From Strobilurus pachycystidiatus (taxonomy: Eukaryota; Basidiomycota; Agaricomycetes; Agaricales; Physalacriaceae), in the NCBI GenBank assembly GCA_019915135.1, contig JAHLMK010000008.1, positions 62,001 through 126,000 on the forward strand: a stretch of 64,000 nucleotides of DNA. The letters run 5' to 3'. Shown here piece by piece: positions 46,775 through 57,463 of this stretch. A program made the position numbers and the translations under genes. The notes beneath the pieces were generated by a model. It was not told the origin of the DNA. It saw nothing but the letters and a program-made list of their open reading frames with translations, and made no database searches. Numbering within the stretch: position 1 is the stretch's first letter; the number at the start of each line of letters is the position of its first letter.

Positions 46775-47291
46775 CGCAGAAGGATGTGTAAGCACCGTTT
46801 TATGCGACTATATGTCGAAGCCAGAGGGTTTGGAGCGGCAAGGACACGTGCGGCGGGCAGGCTATGAGCGGAGGGGCGTGACAAGCGAGCAGACACTCGA
46901 TGGTGGTGGCGGGAAGCAAGGAACAGGGTTGCTTCAAACGATCTCGCGAGTCCAAGTTCGCGGATCTCTCGCACGTGGTGACGTTCCCACGCACGCGCGT
47001 TATTTAGCCGTATACTACACGCGTCGTATCCTTGTTCAACCATAGCTCTGCCCTCATTTATCAACCTGATTCCTGTCCGCTCAGCCAAATGCATGGCAGC
47101 ATCAACTACAACGCCAGTGAAAATTTCCAATGCGGCACTGTGCTTGTAGCGGACTTCTTTGAACCGCACGTAGCTTGTGGGCCGCCGCCCCTCTGGCTGC
47201 TTATACGAAGCCCTCTACTTATAGCAGAAAAAAGGTAGCGAATGCATGTTGGTCGTACAATGGTCAGAGTAGATAATAAATAGATACTGTT
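46775..47291. other. Intergenic interval between PriB-like gene and SMC4
   Basis: Upstream region of the PriB-like gene and 3' flank of SMC4, both on the minus strand, 517 bp. Open frames crossing it (minus 46588-47169) overlap the zinc-cluster exons in another frame and are shadows. Confidence 0.5.
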
Positions 47292-50200
47292 CTATAATGC
47301 ATTCTCGTTCACTTCCTTATGTTGGCGCACAATACCAACTTGTCCTTGCTGGTTATCTATCGAAAGACCTGCATAATCACGTCAGCTTTGCCCTCGACGC
47401 CTTCCCAGGTGTCGAAACTTACTGTGCGTAGCGTTCGAGGTCTTGTATATCCCGATGAGACGATTCGACAGCTCGAACATGTTATTCCTGCGAGGAATCA
47501 AAAGTTAGAGAAGAGCCATTTCTACATTCGACAAAGGGACGAACCTGAGCGAGATGATAATGAATTGCGCGTTCTTCGTCCTATCCTTGATGTAGTTGGC
47601 AACGATGGAGACGTTCCGGAAGTCAAGAGCGGCGTCAATCTCGTCCATGAAGTAAAGCGGGGTAGGCTGCGTCGAATGAGAACAGCGGCCAAATTGACAG
47701 GTGAAACACCGTTACCTTGTAGACATGAAGAGCGAAGACCAACGCGAGCGAACTGAGCGTTTTCTCCCCCCCAGACAAATTCGAGATATTCTTCCAGCTC
47801 TTCTTCGGCGGCATCACACTGAAGATGATGCCCTCCGAGAAGGGATCCATGCTGTCGACCAGCTCAAGCTCTGCATTGCCCCCGAGCGTAATCATCTACA
47901 CCAGTTATATCAGCACGCAACACCAATCCACGAGTCAGCACACTTTACCTGGTACATCTCCTTCAACTTCAACGAGATCATGTTAAACCCAGCCATGAAC
48001 TCGTCAAAGCGCCTCTTCCGCAGGTTCTCGTAGTCAGCCTTTTGCCTGTCCCGCGCCAAAGTGACAACATCGACATCATTCACCCGGTTGAAGAACTCTT
48101 CCTCCTTCTTCTTGTATTCCTTCTTCACAGAAAAGTTCGGCTGCCCCTTTTTCTGGAGGATGTCTATCGACGAGAGTCAGTGTCGACAAAACGAAGCTGC
48201 ACGATGGAACAAGTACCTTCGAGATACTGCACCTCCACAGTGAGATCACGCTTCTTCATCTTGCTCAATTCATCCAGGTCGTACTCGACGAGTTGATTTC
48301 GTCTGGGCGGCGGAGCCTTGGCCTCGGGCTCAGGCTTGACAGAGTCGCGCGCTTCGGACTGGGTACCATGCTTCATATCAATATCGGGCTTGACGTCCTC
48401 GTCGGTCGGAGGCGGCTTCTCCTCCTTCCCCCCTTCCTCCTCTTCCTCGTCATCGTCCTCACTAGGAGCCAAGGTTAGCGAACCATACTCCAGATGCCCA
48501 CAAAGGACGTACTCGATATCCTCGAGCACCAAAGCGTCGTGCTTGTCCCTCACAGCACAGATCTGCGCCTCAATTTCTTTAACAGCCTTCTGAGCAGCAT
48601 TCACCACGCTCTGCAAGCGAGCCTAAGAGGCATGTCAGTCCCAGAGCGTCGTCAGCCCAACGACTACTCACCTGCTCCTTCTTGAACCCATTGATCTCCT
48701 CGATCTTCTCATCATACTCCGCTTTCAGCGTAGCAAGATGCTCCGACGAGCTATCCTGTTCACTCTGCGCCGTCTCCACCTCCGTCTTCAGCGCCTCCAA
48801 ATGCGCCTCGATCTCCTCCAACTCTGCCTGGTGCCCCGCCAGCTCGTCCTCCGCCTCCGCAAGCGCCCCTTTGTTCGTCTTGAGCGACACCGTCAATCGC
48901 TTGATATCGTGCTCTGCTTTCTCGTTCGCGAACTCGTTCTTCGTAATCTCGTCGTTAAGGATTCCAATCTCGAATTTGACACCCTCGACCTTCGAGCGCT
49001 GGGCCATAAGCCGCGAACCACCTATTTCCAGAATCTTCTTCTGGAACTCTTCGATGGCGGCTTCGATCTTGCCAGCCTTCTCCTGCAGGCCCTCGAGTTC
49101 GGCCTCCCACTTCTTGATGTCGCCATTGAGCTTCTTGATGCGCGCAAGGTCTCCGGCGTCCGGCTTGTTCTGCGCCCTATTGCAACCATTAGGCGCATGC
49201 GCTGCACAAAGAAGAGAGATTTCTTACTGTAACCCTTTGAGTCGCTTTTCCGCATCCTGAATCCTCTTCCTTCCATTCTCGATGTCCATCTCCAGTTTCT
49301 GGAACTCCACGTCTTGCTGCGGTCCAGCGGCAACCAGATTATCGCGCGCCGCCTCCGCCTCAGTGTAATTCCTCTGCGCCACCTGAAGATCCTGATCCGC
49401 CTGAGCGCTGTCCGCCTCGTAATTGCGCAACACGTTCGGCGCCACAGCATCCGCAGTGAACTTGGAGCTCATTCCTCCAGACGCCGCTCGGCCACCACCG
49501 CCCATCGTACCATTTGCCTCAATCATCTGCCCTTGAAGCGTAACAACGCGCCGACGGCCCCCATTCGCAAACGCAATCCGAGTGGCCTGCTCCATATCGT
49601 TGGCAACCAAAGTCTCCCCAACCGCTTTGTAGAATGCCTTGCGGAACTTGGGATCCTTCGGCGTGATTAAGTCAAAAAGCCGAGGAACATTCTCTGGCGT
49701 GGGCTTCTTCGTCATCTGGTTCTCCTGTATACCGGAGTCGACCTTCTCGAGGACCATGATGGACGCACGACCGGCGTTGGTGACTCGAAGCTGGTTTATA
49801 CACGCCTGACCTTGATCAACGGTGTCGACGACGAGGTTGTTCAGGGTGCCGCAGGCGGTCGTGACGGCGATGTCGTATTTGTCGTCTGCGATTTTTCCGA
49901 GACTGCCGAGACGTCCCTACAGCTGATTGAGTATCAAACAAGCATCGAGGAATTCGAGAAACCTACATGGAACCCCTTGACTTTGCCATCATTCGCAAAC
50001 TTGGTCAACGTCTGCAAGACCAGGTTCTGGCTTCGTCCCTCAGCTTGAGACGCCTTGGCTTCAGCGACGATCTGCCGACTTGAGTTGGCCTTGTTGCGAC
50101 ACTGATCAAGAACCTGCTTCGTGTCCTAAATAATTCTCTCAGCGAACCAAGTCCCGAGCGACATTCATGAAACTCACGGATACGCGCTTCTCAGCATCAG

Positions 50201-53120
50201 TGATTTTCTTCTTCAAATCCTTCTTGTGCTGCTGATAATTCTGTGCCTCTTTGATCTGATCATCTAAGCTGAGTTCAGTCCCTCAAAACGACGACGTCAG
50301 ACATACCTTGACAGCATTGTCCGACTTGAGCCCCTCGAAGTTCTTCTCAGCCTCCTCGCATGCGGCAGCGACACTCTCTGCCTTCTTTGCCAATCCGTCC
50401 CTCTCACTAGTCGCGACGTCAATCTCTGCCTGTTTGGCGTCGATCTTCGTTTTCCACGGAGCGAGCTCTTGTTGTTTGGCCGTGATCTGGTCATAGAAGA
50501 TCTGGGTCTTGTCTTAATCGCAGTCGTCAGCTCAAGAGAAAACGGTTACACAGGAACATACCTTTCAAGCTGTCAGTGATAGCCTCGAGAGCCTTCTCCT
50601 CCTTGGCCAGCGTAGCCTCCTGGGCAATGAGGTCCTTCCTCTGCTTTTCCAGCTTGGTGCCCGTATCCTCGAGAGTGCGCTTGGTCTCGTTCAAGATGTG
50701 TTCATCCTAAACCAAATCTGTCAGTAGGCGCAGAAATCATAAACGAATACCACGAACTTCCGTCACGGTCTTCTTGAGCTTCTTCGCCTTGGTCTGCGAG
50801 TGTTTGCGCTGTTCGTCCGTCTTTGCTTTCTTCTTCGCCTGATCGTTGAGTTGCTGAGTCGCCTCAGCCGTCAACGCGGCCAATTCCTACGAAGAGAAAT
50901 GATGTGAAACAACAAGGAAATGTAAGCAGTCGGTGTTGACTTACATCGAAAACTTTCTTACGCTGTTCGTAGTTTGCCTTGAGAGTATCCATAGCATCGA
51001 TATTCGCCTGATTCCTCTCGTTCTCTTCGGCAAGGTCCTCCTGGGCAGTCGTCTGACAACGGTGATTATTGTTAGGAAGATCCAATGATGAGGAACAAGG
51101 GCAATTTACCAGGTTCTTGCTCAAAGTGCTCTCCTTGGCCCACAGCTCGAAGAGATGGAACTGGTAGAGCTTCGACTGCGCGCGGATGAGGTTGTTGCTC
51201 AGCTTGTACCATTCGTCCACCTCCTTCTTCTTCTCCTCGAGTGCATCCTTCTCCTTCTCGGCAAGACGCAGACGGTTGAGCTTGTCCCCGCGGCTCTCTT
51301 GGAGTTCTTCGACCTTGGCCAAGGCCTCCTCGATGGGCTCTTTGTACTGCGTGGTACCGATGATGTCCTCGAGGTACTCAAGGAGACCGTCCTCGTTTTC
51401 GCCGCCCTTGGATTTCATGAGTGCGATCTGCTCGACTTCGCCCTGGAGGAACGTGAGAATCCAAGTGTACATTGATAGTCATGAACGTACCTGGAGAATG
51501 AGAAATCGGTTGTGATCCAAGTCGATACCACGCCCAAGGAGAAGATCCCTGACGTCGCTACGCTTGACCTGCTTGCCATCGACAGTGTACTTGCTTGAGT
51601 TGTCCTTGTACGCAGTCCTGGTGACGACCAGCTCGGTTCCAGGGACGACTTGGAACTCGTCTGGACCCTCCTGCAATAATGAGGTCAGAGGGACAGAAGA
51701 TATAGTGCGGGTGAACAAACATACCAAGTCGATTATATCGCGGAAATGGACCTCGACACTGCAATTCTGCAAATCGGGATGTCTGGCGGAGTGGTGGATG
51801 AGCTCAGAAACTTTGCCTTGGCGCATCTTGTTGGCCTTGTAACCAAAGACGAATAGAAGCGCGTCGATGGTGTTAGATTTCCCAGATCCGTTGGGACCGA
51901 CAATCGACGAGAAGGACTAGAATGGCCATGAGCGACATGTACCTAGAAAGAAAAGAGCAAGTCACCTTGTGAAAGGGGCCAATTTCCTGGCGACCGGCGT
52001 AACTCTTGAAGTCCCTCAAGACGAGACTGGAGATGACAAGGCGCTGGAGAGGTGCTTTGGGCTCTTCGACCTTGAACTGGGATTGGGAGCGTGGAATGCG
52101 GTTGGAAAGTTTCTCGAGGTCAATGTCCTGCTCATCGTCTGTCTTGGTGTCAGGTGCAGTGTCGGTTGGAGGCGGTGTTGCCTCTTCTTCGGCTTCTGGA
52201 ACGGACGGGAGAGATTGGTCGGATATGGGATCCGCCTTGACGTCGTCGTCGTCGGGCGGCGGAGGTGGTGGAGCGCGGCGGGATGACGGCTTGGCAGAGC
52301 CTGTGCGTTTGCGAATGGGAGGAATTTCGGGTTTGACGTCCTCCTCTTCGTCGTCTGCTTCCTGGACCGATGAGCGATTCGACGAACGGCGGCTGGCAGA
52401 AGTGCGCCTGCTGGTGGTCGGCTCTGACGAAGGCTCGCGGCGGGAGGGTGGCTTCGATGCTCGTGTTCGAGTGGCCTTCTTAGCCGGCTTGACATACTCT
52501 TCCTCGTCGTCCTCCTCTGCTTTGACATCTTCCATCTCCTCGTCCTCACCGGTAGCAAACGACGGCGTCTCCTCTTCCTCTTCGCTCGTATCGACATTGA
52601 TGACGACCTGGGCGGCCTTTGCCGACCGCGATATCCGGGTGGCGCCTTTGCTGGGCGGTGGGTTGGCGCTGGCGCCGCGCGTTGTCCTCCTGCGAGGCGG
52701 CTCGTCGGGCTCAGCCTTCACAGGACCAGGCTTGCGCGATCCGGATCGCGCGGCATTGCGCGCCGTGCGAGATGCCGATGCAGGCTTGGTTTTGGGGATC
52801 TCCTGTATCACGTCGTCGTCGTCGCTGTCGTCCTCATCTTCGGGCTCCAGCGACGGCCTGGACTTCTTGGACGGCGGCGAGTCAGTCACCACGTCCTCCT
52901 CGTCGTCCCCCTCTGGCACCTCCTGCAGCGACGCCCTGGACCTCGATGAACGCGTGGATGCCGCTCCCCGGCGAGCCTTGGCGGTGGTCTGTTTAGCAAT
53001 ATTCTCCTTCTCCGACAAGCCATCAGCGTCGATTACCTCGGGAATGGCCCTTTTCCGCTTCAGTGTTGACGACTCGGGCTCGGCCGACGCTCGAGAGCGC
53101 GACGAGCGGCGCGGCGGCAT
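47292..53120 (-). CDS. SMC4: Condensin subunit SMC4, 19 exons
   Basis: Exons: 53120-51966, 51916-51725, 51670-51491, 51442-51110, 51052-50945, 50886-50758, 50706-50562, 50512-50307, 50255-50178, 50125-49967, 49916-49228, 49176-48672, 48622-48513, 48461-48217, 48163-47949, 47895-47716, 47666-47545, 47487-47423, 47368-47292; 1630 residues. SMC4 joins SMC2 in condensin, the ATP-driven complex that compacts chromosomes. Walker A is GPNGSGKS (about 392-399), followed by IDALLFVFGYKANKMRQGKV; DLDHNRFLILQGEVEQIA is typical of SMC4. Long coiled coils flank the hinge (exon 11, KGF..GRLGSLG..AVTTACGTLNNLVV). The ABC signature is LSGGEKTLSS (about 1523) and Walker B LYFMDEIDAALD (about 1550). The 340-residue N-terminal extension is very long, acidic and basic by turns, and probably disordered. 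Exons 6 and 17 use donor GTTCGT. The intron at 48512-48462 is 51 nt with no stop, so retention would stay in frame. Confidence 0.95.
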
Positions 53121-53494
53121 GTTGGTTGATGGTTCGGGTTAAAGAGGTGATGTCACATGCACGCGACCGTGACATCGCGTCTAATGACTCAGCATCCCTA
53201 AACGGATCAGTGTGGCGCACAGTCTTGATCGTACGTGTCTAGATACTATACACCGCGCTCTCCCAGGTTGTCTCCTATTGCATACCATCAAAGACCCATC
53301 AGCTTCATATTGGGGGTGTCCATTGCTATCTCACCGAAAGAGCTCAAAGACGTCGAGCCGGATCCTAGATCCAGGATTCGGAAACTCGCCCATTTCGGAT
53401 TACAGCTCGGAAAAGACTATCAACATTTCTCTTTTCTAATCCGTGCGTCTATCCACTAAAATTCAAACTCACTTCCAACAATCGACTTTGAGTC

Positions 53495-53707
53495 TTAGGC
53501 GATCATCTCAGTGTCGTCATGCTCGCCGTTCTCTGATGAGCACTCCGATGAAGTATACGCCCAACAACGTATGCGCTCTCTAGGCGTTACTTCAATCCCA
53601 ATCTCGGTCGCATTTGCCGTCTGGTTAGCGGGAGCTAAGTCTTGACGGCAGAGAAATGACACATACATGACATTGAGACCTAACAAGTACGACTGTAAAA
53701 ACCCCAT
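53495..53707 (-). CDS. Possible small gene (70 residues)
   Basis: A short frame starts at ATG 53707 (MGFLQSYLLGLNVMYVSFLC) and ends in an acidic tail (SENGEHDDTEMIA). The stretch GTATGTGTC..CGCTAACCAG inside it (about 53669-53624) has all the marks of an intron. The frame may therefore be two exons, with a splice start slightly upstream giving a shorter product. A TATAAC stretch lies about 60 bp before the ATG. No similarity recognised; it could also be chance. Confidence 0.25.
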   Translation of the reverse strand: MGFLQSYLLGLNVMYVSFLCRQDLAPANQTANATEIGIEVTPRERIRCWAYTSSECSSENGEHDDTEMIA

Positions 53708-55931
53708 CGGCGCTAGAGAGTGTGGCGACGTTTGTCAGCGGCGAGGCCAGGCCAGCTTTTAAGTTATAAGCGCTGTAACTATATATGTCACTGTCCGCGT
53801 ACAATGTACATGCTTCTGACCTAATTAATATCGACTTCTGTGCTTGAAGTTGAAGTGTAACGCCTTTTTTTTCGTCGCCTTTGTAGCAGATACTTACATG
53901 GGGCCATTCACGGCCACTGCTCAGCGCCCAGCCTGCGCTGCCTCGAGAACATGCACCAGCAAACCCTTCTTCACATTGTTGTCAACAATTCCGCCAAGAG
54001 CAATCATTCTGTCACCGAACCTGCGCTAAATGTTTCCAATTCCTTCTCATCATCCCAGCAATCCAGTGACAGTATCCGTCCCGCTAATTTCCTTCCTTCC
54101 TCCTCATTTTCAAAGCAGACCATGTGTCCTCACAACCGCACTGACAGATCCCCGGATGTCGCAGGTGCGCCGCCACCATCAAACTTCCATCCCGCCTGAT
54201 GAACAAACTCACCCTCAATGATTCCAAGCCCCGCCCCACTTCAAACACCACAAACCTGCGCTTCGAAAACTGTAACTGGGAAGAAGCAGTATTGTTATGT
54301 TTTATGTACCCGAATCGCACCCGAGAACGGTGCACGCCATCATGACGACGTCCCGAGATGCCCACGCCACCGCTCAGGTGCAAGCGAACTAGAAGGATGG
54401 AATTGGTCCTTGGAGCGTAAGCCCAGCACAATAATGCAGGTTTACACTCGAGATGTGCCTCCAGCACGGAGTCGAGGATTCGGCTTCTTCGAAACTCCAG
54501 GACCGAAAGGAACTATGTAAACAGTCTGTCTGTCCAGCTGGCCGTGGAAGTGTGTAAGCCAAAATGCAAATGCAGAGTAAGGAAGAGAATACACAGTGGA
54601 GTCGACAGTCCATGTCCATCGCCACCGAGCCCCGGGCTCGATTCAGGCTGAGTGGTGGCGCCAAATGTATGAAGTCAATTTTGGATCATCGAATAGCTCA
54701 TCCCATCGCCATCGATCCAGATAATCACTACAAGCCCACGACGCCTTGACAGACCGTCATCCACATCATGGATCACTGAAGAAAGGAAGAAAGTAGTGAT
54801 GGAAAAAAGCAAGGCGTGTTGATCTAATCTAATCTCTGCCACCATTTCAGGTCCTCGCCAAACGCAAGTCTCCGGCGACGCCACAGTGCCGAAACTCTTA
54901 AATCTTCAGCCTCTGAGTTCCAGCTGAGTTCGAACCATTGAACCGGGTCTCAGGCGCAGATGACATGCACACAAGGGTCCACATCCGAGAATTGTCTCCG
55001 TGTGCATTCACTCCGTCAATGTCACGCCAACCCACGTGTGCCCGGGAACACAATTGATTATGCTCTCGACGTGGCTCTCGTACTTTGAATGGAGAGCATT
55101 CACCAAGGCTAAAACTCTAATATTCACTGTTCCATTATCCACTGATATCTAGAACATTGGATGTTAATGGTCTTACTTACAACTCAACGGCCATACAGTA
55201 AGCGGCGCGCTAGCATTCTTGCTTGTCAGGCCGCTGCCGTCCGACTCAAACGTTTTACGCTCATAAGTCATTTACGCAACCAAAATGATGGGCCTTGCGT
55301 ACCTTTCCTGAGGCGTAGCGGATACCCTGTCTGATCCGCCTTCCGGCAGCGCAGTCAACCCACTGTAAGAACCTGTAAGACAACTGACACTGTACCGTGT
55401 ACGCATCCCGTCCTGGCGCGCTCTCACGCCAGCGCACAATTCAAAGTCCACCTGACGTCGATGCTTGTACCAACATCTTTCTTCGGCAAATCGGGCACCT
55501 TGTGGCGTGCACAAATGTCACACTGTCGAAAACCCAGACCACACGACCGGCCATGGTTGAAGCCATCGTCTACTTCCGATACAGTGCAGAACTATATCAC
55601 CTGAGAATTACCCAGCTGCCACGATCCGACTCAATCCCAAATTTGATGTCTCCAAGTTAGTTCCGTTGTAGGATATTATAGGTAGGTGTACACTAAGTAA
55701 CAACACGTATTTGAGGTCTATGACATGAGGGTGTGCGCGCGCGGAGAGACAGGGAGGTACAATAACAACAGTTGGCTTGTGAAACCTACAACAAATGCCC
55801 GTCCTGAGTCCTGACAGTAGTATGAGATTCAACAACGACCAGATATCCAAGTATGATAGCGAGAAGCGAGAGTGAGAGAAGGGTATGCGATAATGATACT
55901 GAAAAAAAGGGAAAAAAAGACGACGGCCTCA
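53708..55931. other. Intergenic interval with unassigned exon-like sequence
   Basis: On the minus strand 54025-53921, after a good acceptor (ACATTTAG), reads CRFGDRMIALGGIVDNN, then VKKGLLVHVLEAAQAGR and a stop. It looks like a real last exon. About 54300-54215 (LQFSKRRFVVFEVGRGLESL, ending at GGTGAGT) may be an upstream exon. I could not assemble a start or recognise a family. The rest (54500-55930) has no coding signal. Confidence 0.3.
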
Positions 55932-57463
55932 TCAAGGAAGGTAATCCTTGTGGACGCGCATGTGTTGTCCTAGGTTATCGTGGCGAGAAAAGTCCTTGCC
56001 GCAGCCCGGATAAGGACATTTATGGGCTGCAATCGAGACCGTAAACCAGCGAGAAGGCAGAGAAACAAAAAGAACTCACGCTTCTCATACGTATGGATAC
56101 TCCTCACATGGCGTTTCAAGTGTTCACCACGAGCAAAGCACTTGCCACAGCCAGAAACCTTGCACGTATGGAGACGCGCACCCTTGGCACTCCTATAATC
56201 GCCGTCACCACGCCTCGAATCGAGTGCGTTGATGGTAGGAACTCGGCGGCCACGCGACTTTTTGGTAAGGTTGGGGACGGGGATGGGAACAGGGAGAGAC
56301 GCCGAAGGACGAGCGCGACGACGAGAAGCTTGGAGGGGAGGCGGAGGGTATGTTGAAGAGGACGAAACCGACGAGGCGATAGAAGAGTCTGTCTCATCGG
56401 CAATGGTGCGTCGAGACCGGGTGCTGATACCGAGGGCGTTGTCCAGTGGATAGGGTGATGGGTACGAGTACGGGCTGAAGCGCTCGCGAGCACGTAGGGA
56501 GCGCTTCAACGGGCTGCTGGCTCGACCTGAGTGGCGAGCGGTGTACTCGCCATCGCCGTCGTCGTCGTCGTACTCTTCACCATCGTAGACCCCACTGTCA
56601 TCCAACTCCTCGTCGGCGTCTGCATCGACATCCTCGTCGGCGTCTGTAAGCTTGTCGTCCAGGCGTAGGTCGCCCGAGACGTACCGGGGATCGCAGCCGG
56701 GCTGTAAAGGAACATTGTGGCTGTAGTCCATACGGAGCGGGGAAATCGGCGCGTCGACCGGGGACAGGTCTGACGACTGAACGTAGCGCTGCTGCTGATA
56801 ATACGAGTTGGCACCGCTACTGTAGTGGTGGGACTGCTGCTGCTGATGCTGCTGATGCTGTTGTTGCTGTTGTTGCTGCATGTCGAACATGGAGCGATGG
56901 TACAGACTGCCAGACATGTGAACGGGCGGCAGATCCTCCGCCTTGACACGATAAGCGGGCTGGGTCTGCTGGGCTTGGGCCATAGCCAGCGAGTGGGAGG
57001 ACGAGAGCGAGTAGTCGGGGTTCGGCCGATGCCACTCATGATCGATGTCGACGGGCGGATGGGCGGACTGCGGGTTAGACTGCACAGGATGCGGGATGGG
57101 CGAGTGGATGGCAGGGGAGTGCGGCTGCTGATGCTGGGTATAGGCGGGCATCGTCTGCGGCTGCTGGTGCTGGTGCTGCTGGTGGGCAAGATGCTGCTTC
57201 TTGTGCAACGGCGTCCAGTGGATCGTAGGGTAGGAGGCAAGGTACAGCTCGCGCTCTGTCTCTGGCGGGTAGACGAGGTCGGCGTGGGCAGAGTAGACGT
57301 TGTGGGCTGCACCAGAGTATGGGTACGCCGACGACATGGCGGCAGGCGAGTGACGGGGCTCGTCGAAGTGCGCGGCGTCAAGGGCGTCGGCAGAGGACGC
57401 AGACGAGTACGGAGACGGGGCAGAGAAGTTGGTGAAGGTGGGGCTGAGCGGCGAGGACGACAT
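55932..57463 (-). CDS. C2H2 zinc-finger transcription factor (Msn2/4-like arrangement), two exons
   Basis: Exons 57463-56080 and 56026-55932 give 492 residues. The N-terminal 330 residues are low complexity: Ser/Ala, then Gln/His tracts (about 90-110 and 195-215), then an Asp/Glu-rich block. A basic motif PVPNLTKKSRGRRVP comes shortly before two C-terminal C2H2 fingers: HTCKVSGCGKCFARGEHLKR with HVRSIH, and KCPYPGCGKDFSRHDNLGQH with MRVH. The protein ends just after the second finger (KDYLP). Such tandem fingers bind short G-rich or stress-type elements in yeasts, but the target here is unknown. The intron splits the linker after HTYEK in phase 1, exactly as in the paralogue at 59917-60975. 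The minus strand shows a TTTAAATA stretch about 30 bp before the ATG. Confidence 0.9.

Noticed and set aside
46588..47169. 193-codon minus-strand frame over the PriB-like 5' end
   Set aside because: It runs across the zinc-cluster exons in a different frame, while the spliced frame gives a complete Cys6 cluster.
52006..53142. 378-codon plus-strand frame opposite SMC4 exon 1
   Set aside because: It is the antisense shadow of the low-complexity SMC4 N-terminus (Ser/Ala/Gly runs).
54926..54945. GAGTTCGAACC resembling a tRNA B box
   Set aside because: The flanks do not form a T-arm or acceptor stem and no A box lies upstream at a suitable distance.
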